A DNA stretch of 64,000 bases, from the NCBI RefSeq assembly GCF_037893015.1, contig NC_133666.1, positions 161,807,051 through 161,871,050 of the forward strand. Direction: 5' to 3'. Positions within the stretch are counted from its first letter, which is position 1, and each line of letters begins with the position of its first letter. Position numbers and translations under genes: made by a program. Positions 57,013 through 64,000 of the stretch are shown one piece after another. Below the pieces are notes generated by a model. It ran no database searches. It was not told where the DNA came from and saw nothing but the letters and a program-made list of their open reading frames with translations. This DNA comes from Macrotis lagotis (taxonomy: Eukaryota > Chordata > Mammalia > Peramelemorphia > Peramelidae).

Positions 57013-57177
57013 GTTTCCTCTTCTCAGTCTCTTCTTCCTACCTGTTTGACCTTTCCTTACTGTCTCCTTTGCAGGTTATTTGTCCATATCACCTTTTCTC
57101 TTTATATTGTATTGGGAGACTTTGTTCTGGTCCTTTCTTCTTTTTTCTTGGTGGCCTGTCTGAAGCTTCCCCTTGTT

Positions 57178-57184
<7 letters not shown>

Positions 57185-57232
<48 letters not shown>
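57185..57232. repeat. (CA)n microsatellite
   Basis: Pure CA repeat. Confidence 0.97.
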
Positions 57233-57233
<1 letters not shown>

Positions 57234-58114
57234 CTAACTACAAATCTTTAGATTAAGGTTATATTTCTCTTCTGAGCATTAGTCCCAATCACTATCTGCC
57301 TATCAAACAGGATGTTCCTCACATTCAATTTATCCTTAATAGAATTAATTCATTATCTTTTGTCCTGTATCCATCCCTTTTCTGAATGTTGTTCCATTCC
57401 GATGACAGAACCTCTTTCTTAGTCACTCAAATTTGCAATCTCAGCATTATATTTGCTTCACTTCTCTCCTTAACCTCATAAAACTAAATAGTTACCAAAT
57501 TTTGTCATTTCTGTTTTGACAGCATCTTCCAAATCACTACTTTAATTCAGATCTTCACTAGTTCTAAGTTGAGCTATTGCAATAGTTCCTATCTGACTCT
57601 AACTTATTTCTGCTCACTCCAATCCATCTTCCACAGAACTGCCAAGTCATTTTCCTTAAGCACAGATATATCTATATCATTTTCCTACTCAGTTAACTCC
57701 AGTGCTCCCCCCCCCCCCCGTTGCTTGTAGGTTAAATACAAAATCCTCTGTTTGGCCTTTAAAGTTTTTTTGCAGCATGTTTATGACCTATCTTTCCTGT
57801 TTTATAATATAGTTTCTCACACATGGGACTCCATCTCCAATCTCTGTACCTTTTTTTAATTGTTCTCTGTTTCTGAATTACTTCATCCTCACCTCTGTAC
57901 TTCCTCACTTCTGCCTTTTAGAAATTTTTTTTTTTCCTTCCAGGACAGATCAAACTAGTGCTGGGGGTAGAGTTTGGAGGTGAGGGGTGAAGGAAGAGGA
58001 AAAGTGTTGAATCAAAAAAGTCATTATGTAGAAGGTGGCACTTCATCACTTCATCTGAATTTTTAAGGAAACAAAGTAATCAAAGATTTTTATATATTGT
58101 TGTATCTATATACA

Positions 58115-58440
58115 TATCAATTAATTAGTCAATAAACATTTATTAAGTACTATGTGTTAGGTAGACATTGTGCTAAGTTCTGGGTATACCAAAAAAGACA
58201 ACAACATATTACCTGTCCTGGAGAACTCCAAATCTCATGGGTTAGACAATATGAAGAGAAATAGAAATATACAAAATCTCCATTCATCCATCCATCTCCA
58301 TCCATCCCATCCATTTCATCCTTCCATCCAATACATCATCTATCTATCATCCATCCATCCAATCTATCATAGAAAATAATGACAGAGATAAGATACTAAT
58401 GGGAGAGGAGTTTTGAGTTGAATCTTGAAGGAAGACTGGA
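58115..58440 (-). mobile_element. L2 LINE 3' end with CATC expansion
   Basis: AATAAACATTTATTAAGTAC, CATTGTGCTAAGTTCTGGGT and GAATCTTGAAGGAAGACTGG are reverse L2 wordings; a CATC-type tetramer stretch (58,281-58,372) interrupts it. Confidence 0.75.
58281..58372. repeat. Degenerate (CATC)n repeat
   Basis: CATCCATCCATCTCCATCCA and related units. Confidence 0.9.
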
Positions 58441-58499
58441 AATCTAAGAAAGCATTCCAGGTTTAGGGGAAAAATCTAGTGAAAAGGCATATGTGTATG

Positions 58500-58560
58500 T
58501 ATAAATATACACATACAAACATATATATATATATATATATATAAACATAATACACATAAT
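58500..58560. repeat. (TA)n and CATA-rich tract
   Basis: Alternating TA in the centre (58,520-58,542). Confidence 0.9.
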
Positions 58561-58639
58561 TGGTTTTATGCAAACAAGCTTATATAATAAATATACACAT
58601 ATGTCAAATATAAATGTTATGTTTAGCATATTCATTCTT

Positions 58640-59390
58640 GCTCTTTCTCTCAGTCAGGCTACTTAGGTGCTAACCCTAAAGGGTTAGAACTTCTCATTCT
58701 CTTCTGCTTTTGCCTCATCCTCCTATGAACTATGCTTCCCTTCTTTTTTAGGGGCCTATATCTAGCATCCCCATTACACTTAACCACTTAGCATCATTGG
58801 ATTTTACAGAAAGATTTTTACTTTGGAAATATAGAAAGATCATAGATGCAAATATTGACCCAGGATATAACCTCCCCTACATCATTTTGATCAGTGGAAA
58901 GTGGGGGAGGATTAGGCTTATGATTTAACTCAATTTCTACAAGAACTTCTTTCCAAATGCAGCAAAACTGCCTTGGGGATCATTTCCTTGGATTGGAGTC
59001 TGAAGGTCACTCCTTCCTTTGGAACATGCATGCTGTATTGTTTATACAATCTAACCTGAATTCAGTTCCTTCATTTATGTAACTTGCCTTTCCATTCTTC
59101 CAAAACCCTCAATGTTAGGGACTTCACTTCCTTTATATAGTACAGAAAAGAAGACCAAAAGATTAAGCATGAAGGATTTGTTTCTCAGGACCTCATGACC
59201 TCAGGAGAAGTTCCTCAGGTCTTTTCTTTTATGTATGAACTCTGACCAGATGCTTTGAGGGAAAGACTAATCAAGAACTCCCAAGGAAAAGGAAAAAGAG
59301 GCCATGGCTAATGCTGACAGGCCTTTTTGAATGACTCTGAAGTCAATGAGAGAGCCTACCCTTTGTCACATGACTAGCAATTATAATCAG
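58640..59390. other. Unassigned intergenic sequence
   Basis: More complex than most of the window but with no recognised repeat or coding homology. Confidence 0.35.
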
Positions 59391-59394
59391 TTAT

Positions 59395-59637
59395 TGTTGT
59401 TTATTTGCTCATTTATGTCCAACTTTTTGTGGCCTTGTAGACCATAGTATTCTAATATTATCTATGTGGTTTTCTTAAGAAAGATATTGGAGTGGTTTTC
59501 CATTCTATAGTGGATTGAGGCAGTTAAAAGACTTGCCCAGGGTCACACAGTTAGCAAATTTCTGAGATTGTATTTAAACTTAGGTCTTCCTGATTTGAGG
59601 CCCACTATCCTATCCATTGACCATCTACCTGCCCAGA
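59395..59637 (-). mobile_element. Mar1-type CORE-SINE with RTE-like tail
   Basis: CTCATTTATGTCCAACTTTT, ATATTGGAGTGGTTTTCCAT, GACTTGCCCAGGGTCACACA and CTTAGGTCTTCCTGATTTGA. Confidence 0.9.
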
Positions 59638-59829
59638 ACAAGTCTTAGTTGTTAAACAATCTCTCCAAGTATTTCCCTTATACATCATAAATCTCCCAGA
59701 ATGAAGTTCCATGAGGTATAAAAGTTTATATTATCCAAGCAAGATGATTGGTTTTGCTTTTGTGGAAGATCTATATTTTTATAAATACACACATTTGCAT
59801 ATGCATACTCATATCTGCATGCATAAATA

Positions 59830-60060
59830 TGTATATTTGCTCTCCCCTAATAGTGCAAACTCTTTGGGCAAATACTGTTTCTTTTCTCTTCTCTTTTTCT
59901 CTGTTTTTCTTTCTTTTTCTCCTTTCATTCTCATTCTTTTCTTCTTTGCTTCCTTCCTTGCTTTCTTTCTTCCATTCTTTCTTTCCTTCTTCTTTCCTTA
60001 CAGCATAATCCCTGACAAAGAAAAGGTGCTTAATTAATGCTTACTGAATTGGTTGGTTGA
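59830..60060 (+). mobile_element. L2 3' terminus with pyrimidine expansion
   Basis: GCTCTCCCCTAATAGTGCAA, ACTCTTTGGGCAAATACTGT and the end AAGGTGCTTAATTAATGCTT frame a TTTC/TTCC-rich tract at 59,877-60,000. Confidence 0.6.
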
Positions 60061-60079
60061 AGAAGAGGAATTACATGGA

Positions 60080-60375
60080 AGAGGGATAAGATTTGCTCTC
60101 CTTGGACCCACAAGGCAAAGATTGTATTTATGTGTAGATAATAAAAGTAAAATAGTTTTCATACAGCATAAGGAAAATTTTTCTTATTGTAAGACCTCTC
60201 CCAATGTGGAATAAATTGCCTCAGGGGTAATCCCTCATGGCTGGAGATCTCCAAGTAGAGTTTGGATGATCAATTGCTGGAGATGTTGGGGACAGGATTC
60301 ACAATTTGCATAGGAACCAGGTTAGATGACCTTCAATTTCTGAGGTGCTGGTGATTGAAGTGATAAGAAGGTCAA
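60080..60375 (+). mobile_element. CR1/L3-like LINE 3' end
   Basis: GTGGAATAAATTGCCTCAGG, ATGGCTGGAGATCTCCAAGT, GATCAATTGCTGGAGATGTT and GGTTAGATGACCTTCAATTT follow the order of the CR1/L3 3' region. Confidence 0.65.
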
Positions 60376-60424
60376 ATTTAATCTCTCTTATATAACAGCT
60401 CTTCAAGTACTTTCATATGTTCCT

Positions 60425-60550
60425 TTTTCAATCAAAATCAACATATATTTATTGCTCTATGCAGTCATTGTGCTAGATCCTAGGGATATAGACAGAACAA
60501 TAAAGTAGTCTTTGTTCAAGAGACTGCCCAATTCTTTGTGAGAATGCCAT
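60425..60550 (-). mobile_element. L2 3' end fragment
   Basis: AACATATATTTATTGCTCTA, CATTGTGCTAGATCCTAGGG and TTTGTTCAAGAGACTG. Confidence 0.6.
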
Positions 60551-60599
60551 AGTTATATACATTTTACATGCATCATACATTATATATGTATACATATCT

Positions 60600-60830
60600 C
60601 TATATCTACATACATAGGTATATGTGCTCCATACCTATACCCATACCTTTACTTATACTATTACCTCTTCTCTCATACTTATATCTATGCCTATATGAAT
60701 ATCTAAACCTATATTTATACCTCTACCTACATCTTTGTCTAAATCTATGCTTAAGCCCTTATCTAAACCTATTCCTTTACCTTTTTCTATGCTGAAATCT
60801 AATACTTATTCCCATGCCTGTATCTACACA
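60600..60830. repeat. Degenerate hexamer (ATCTAT/CTATAC-type) array
   Basis: Units such as CCATAC CTATAC CCATAC, then ATCTAT GCCTAT ATGAAT, and ATCTAA ACCTAT TCCTTT keep a 6-base phase for over 200 bases with heavy substitution. The long open frames over it (LYLYLYL-type peptides) follow from the period. Confidence 0.85.
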
Positions 60831-61029
60831 AAATTAATTCTTAAGGGCAATAGGGTTACACAAGGTACTTTTCACCTTGGGGATAGTGTTATTATAAAGG
60901 TGGTCAGAAATGTTTTCTTTTTCCCAAAGACACAGCAGGATGAAGATTTTGAGCTCTCAAATTTATCCAGTCACTGTGGGTTACTTTCAAGCTGCCTCTG
61001 GGATGTTGATATTTGCCTTTCCTAAATAA

Positions 61030-61680
61030 GTTAACATCTTTGCTGAGGGAAATTATTGAAACAAACACCTGTTTAAAACTGATAATGAAGATGAGGTCAA
61101 GGATTCCGATTCTCGATTTATCTTCTTGCTATTTTATTTTTAAAAGGGTAACTTTAAATACTTGAAAATGTTAAACTATTTTGAACTAATGTCCTCGGCT
61201 GACTGTTTTGAATAATTACTTAGCACAAGCATTTGCTAACATTCAGAATGTTTTCTGGGACATGGATGGGGCTGTGCTTAAAATAGTTTCAAGTCTTCCG
61301 GGGCCACTTTATGCTAAGAGCAGCGATCTGTTACCTCTGCTAAAGAAGAATCAGATGTCATGTTCTCTACAAGGTTAACAAACGACCATGTGGTACCTTG
61401 AGAGTTGCCTAAGCTCAGTGCCCAATGTTCTCAAGGCTCCAGAGAGCTCTGTCTGTAATAGCATATGTAAAATTGAGGTGATTAAAAAAGGCCTTTCTTT
61501 TCTTCAGGTTTTAGGTCTGTCTCTTCCCTTTGTCATTGTGAAAAAACTCCTGCCTTTTGAGGTCAGCCACAAATTCTTCCTTGAATGGCCAAATTATTTT
61601 CCTATTGCCAAAGCAACTAGGAATCAAGAAGGTCAATTGAGAAACAATCTGAAAACCCTGTGAGAATTTGTATATGTGAA
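61030..61680. promoter_or_regulatory. Candidate conserved noncoding element
   Basis: About 650 bases free of recognisable repeats, with scattered CpGs (CTTCCGGGGCC, AGCAGCGATC, AACGACC) that are scarce elsewhere in the window, and balanced composition. It may instead be an unrecognised old element. A 91-codon open frame (61,388-61,663) shows no known motif. Confidence 0.33.
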
Positions 61681-61894
61681 TATGGAAAATCTGGAACTTT
61701 TTTTAGATCTTTCCCTTCTTTAGTAAATTTATGCTCAGATTACAGTTAGATAATGGATGGTTGGTTCTTAAATTTCAACATTAAATGCTCATGATATGTG
61801 TCCCATTTATAAAGAAAATATGAGCCTAAAAAAAGAAGGCAAATTAACATTGACTTGAATTGCATTAAGTTTGGTGTTTATACTGCTTATCTTG

Positions 61895-62315
61895 TAAGAG
61901 GAGCAAGCATTTATTAAACTCCTATGATGAGATAGGATTGTGCTTAGTAGTTTACAAATATCTCATTTGATCCTCACAACAATTCTGGGAATTTGGTGCT
62001 TTTATTATCCCTATTTTACAGACCAGAAAACCAAGTCAGAAGAGGTTAAGGGACTTACCCAGGGTCACACAGCTACAGAGTGTCTAAGGTCAAATTTGAA
62101 CTCAGAACTAGTTTTTTTTTTGTTTTGTTTTTGCAAAACAATGGGGTTAAGTGACTTGCCCAAGGCCACACAGTTAGGTAATTAGTAAATATCTGAGACT
62201 GGATTTGAACTCAGGTCCTCCTGAATCCAGGGCCAGTGCTCTAGCCACTGTGCCACCTAGCTGCCTCATTTGTGACTAGTTTTGAGGTGCTATCCACTTC
62301 ACTATTTGACTGTCT
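61895..62315 (-). mobile_element. MIR-like SINE split by a younger SINE
   Basis: AAGCATTTATTAAACTCCTA, TTTGATCCTCACAACAATTC, GGACTTACCCAGGGTCACAC and, beyond the insert, GTGCTATCCACTTCACTATT. Confidence 0.85.
62116..62274 (-). mobile_element. Marsupial SINE inside MIR
   Basis: Body ACAATGGGGTTAAGTGACTT to GCCACCTAGCTGCC; target duplication ACTAGTTTT (62,107-62,115 and 62,275-62,283). Confidence 0.95.
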
Positions 62316-63480
62316 TTGTGTTTAGCTAATGTAAAGAAAACGAAGTAAGCAGGTGTAGTCAATATTCAGTCAATATTATTTACTAAGATCTGCCTGTTCA
62401 ATAGAATGGGGAAAATAAGGCACATATGCATGCATGAAGTATTGAAGAAATGTTACAGGAATTTTACATTCCAGTGTCTCATTATCACTTCACCTTGTAA
62501 TTTTTATTTTTTTCTTTTAAATCCTCTCTCCAACTCTCTTCCTTAACCAAATTGCATTGCATTTTTCCTTATCACAAAGAAGAAGAAAGGAGAAAAACAG
62601 CAAAGACTAAATAGTTTTGTTTCCTTATGAATTTAAAAGTAGATAGATATTAAAACAAAATGGAATAGCTCAAGATGATACCATTCCTACCTGTCAGTAT
62701 TGCCCTTCTCACTGACAACAACGTGATGCTAAAATGGACTCTAGGACAATGACCTGAGTTTGCCATCAACTTCATACTTGGATTCTTTTTGTTGAGATAG
62801 CACTAGCTATATTCTAGCTGAAGTGTGGTGATTGGATCTGGACTATTATACATTAAATGCCACTAAAAGCTATTAATATGTGGTATAATGGAGCAGGCAG
62901 AGTTGTCAGAAAATGTAACTACTTTACACATCACTGTAAATTGTTTTCTGAGCTAAGCTGTCTTCCCTTCAGCCTTGCAAACATTCAGATCTGGGGGGGG
63001 GGGGGGGAGATTTCTCTTGAATACTTAACCATAAAAGTAAATGAGATTGCTTTAGACTGCTCAGTTAACACTACAGTCATCCACACAAGGAAATTATTAC
63101 CTACCCTGTGTTTGCTCAAATGTTGGTAAATGCTATTTTGCTTACTCTGCTGTCTGTTAAAATAGCTCCTCTCCTTTTGTGAAACAGAGTGAACTACTCA
63201 ATACCCTTCAGTATCATTTATATAAACTCCCCCCCCTACATACACACAAAAGCCTTTGCTTTATACCATTTCTTTTATTTTATATTTTCATTCTAATTTA
63301 TAGCTTTGTTGTGTTATGTAGCCTGATTATATTTTTCTTGAAACGGTCTCATATGGCCAAGAGGGCCACATTGTGAGGGAGCTATAGTATATGAAGCTGG
63401 CTCTTAGATAAATCTTTGAAATGCATGAGGAAAATAAACTCTATCCATTCAGGGAAAGGTTTTAGCAGGCAGATTGGTTT
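62316..63480. other. Unassigned sequence with a G run
   Basis: No repeat or gene recognised. A run of about 14 G lies at 62,994-63,007, and there are a few poly-C patches near 63,230. Confidence 0.35.
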
Positions 63481-63484
63481 GGCT

Positions 63485-63780
63485 CATGCTGTTTTCCCTT
63501 CTGGAATGTGCCCCCACTCACCAATACTGCAAATACAAATATTTCCCATATGTCCAGGAGTAGTTTAAGTTTCACCCTCTCCATGAAGTCTTTCTTGACT
63601 ACTTTGGCCTACATTAATCTATCCTTTCCCCTCTTCTCAGAACAATTATAACATTTTTTAGTCTGAATCACACACACATCAACCCTGAGGTATCACTGTC
63701 TTACATTTGTTATATGATTCATATGAGTAAAGTTTAATTCCAAAGAAGAATTTAAGTTCTTTGATGGCGATGATTATGTT
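63485..63780 (+). mobile_element. L2 LINE 3' part
   Basis: TTCTGGAATGTGCCCCCACT, TTCACCCTCTCCATGAAGTC, TTTCTTGACTACTTT and TTAAGTTCTTTGATGGCGAT are diverged sense L2 3' wordings; its usual end is replaced by a TA repeat. Confidence 0.65.
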
Positions 63781-63799
63781 TTATATATATATTATATAT

Positions 63800-63854
<55 letters not shown>

Positions 63855-63880
63855 GGCTTCAAAGCTCCTTTAAGAATTGC

Positions 63881-63918
<38 letters not shown>
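63781..63918. repeat. (TA)n microsatellite pair
   Basis: Two alternating TA tracts (63,781-63,850 and 63,883-63,918) separated by about 30 bases. Frames over them are artefacts. Confidence 0.96.
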
Positions 63919-63922
<4 letters not shown>

Positions 63923-64000
63923 GATCAGGGAATATTTATTTGTGAATTGAGTGACCTCTCTATTTTCCATTCACTGGAGATGAGGTAAACAAGGTAAAGA

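Larger units (their letters stand above)
55850..57960 (+). mobile_element. L2 LINE, long degenerate copy (RT to C-terminal region)
   Basis: STENAVSKVTSFF (56,610-56,645) matches the L2 RT motif STETALSKVTNDL. After a SINE insertion, TCCTTACTGTCTCC and TTGTTCTGGTCCTTTC (57,055-57,140) match the L2 GSVLGPLLF region, and GAGCTATTGCAATAGTTCCT and CACTCCAATCCATCTTCCAC (57,570-57,640) match later L2 sequence up to CACACATGGGACTCCATCTC near 57,830. It is broken throughout; a CORE-SINE and a (CA)n tract lie inside. Confidence 0.75.

Noticed and set aside
58281-58372. CRISPR-like or satellite array
   Set aside because: Simple CATC tetramers without spacers; mammalian context.
59711-60037. Hydrophobic FFLSFFL-type frame of 108 codons, looking like a membrane protein
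   Set aside because: Translation of a TTTC/TTCC tract in an L2 3' end.
60700-60780. Telomere-like repeats (CTAAACCTAT)
   Set aside because: Units are part of a degenerate ATCTAT-type array and do not form CCCTAA runs.
60568-60795. LYLYLYL-type 75-codon frame
   Set aside because: Translation of a degenerate hexamer array, not a transmembrane peptide gene.
61388-61663. 91-codon frame as a small host gene
   Set aside because: No motif, no visible splice or start context, and no family recognised; kept only as part of a possible conserved noncoding block.
1-64000. A new multi-gene system
   Set aside because: No cluster of intact genes exists; all coding homology belongs to dead LINEs, one DNA transposon, an LTR fossil, or processed pseudogenes.

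Overview
The window is mammalian, almost certainly marsupial, nuclear DNA without an intact protein-coding gene. The SINEs with the head GGCAGCTAGGTGGC, the Mar1-type CORE-SINEs, the abundant L2 and L1, and a BovB-like RTE together are typical of marsupials. I cannot fix the species; the SINE variant (TTAATAATTACCTAGCTGTGTGGCC) reminds me of Australian marsupials, but that is only an impression. I identified families by reading, with no library search.

Layout. 1-2,190: 3' half of an L1 (+). 3,380-4,862: EFR3A processed pseudogene (-). 5,000-10,100: AT-rich sequence with microsatellites, palindromes and small repeat scraps. 10,100-13,190: two L1 3' fragments (-). 13,500-19,540: CORE-SINEs, an L2 reverse-transcriptase fragment and a SINE doublet. 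19,545-20,035: repeat-poor block, candidate conserved noncoding element. 20,540-23,560: L1 and L2 fragments with SINEs. 23,577-29,543: a long L1 (-) with a perfect 17-bp target duplication, itself carrying a solo LTR and two SINEs. 29,561-39,720: older L1 and L2, SINEs and microsatellites. 39,880-41,460: RTE (BovB-like) LINE (+). 41,740-43,470: old L1 (-). 43,478-44,112: internally deleted pogo/Tigger-type DNA transposon. 44,752-53,605: near full-length L1 (+), split by a BCCIP processed pseudogene and a SINE. 53,700-64,000: SINEs, a long L2 copy, microsatellites, a degenerate hexamer repeat, and a repeat-free block near 61-61.7 kb.

The most interesting object is the BCCIP retrocopy. Its long 3' UTR carries, antisense, what reads as the last coding exon of DHX32 together with that exon's splice acceptor. 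BCCIP and DHX32 are convergent overlapping neighbours in human, so this retrocopy looks like a DNA record of a long BCCIP transcript running through the DHX32 3' end in a marsupial ancestor.

There is no operon, CRISPR array, RNA gene or working gene set that I can support. The elements relate by nesting: target duplications give the order of many insertions.
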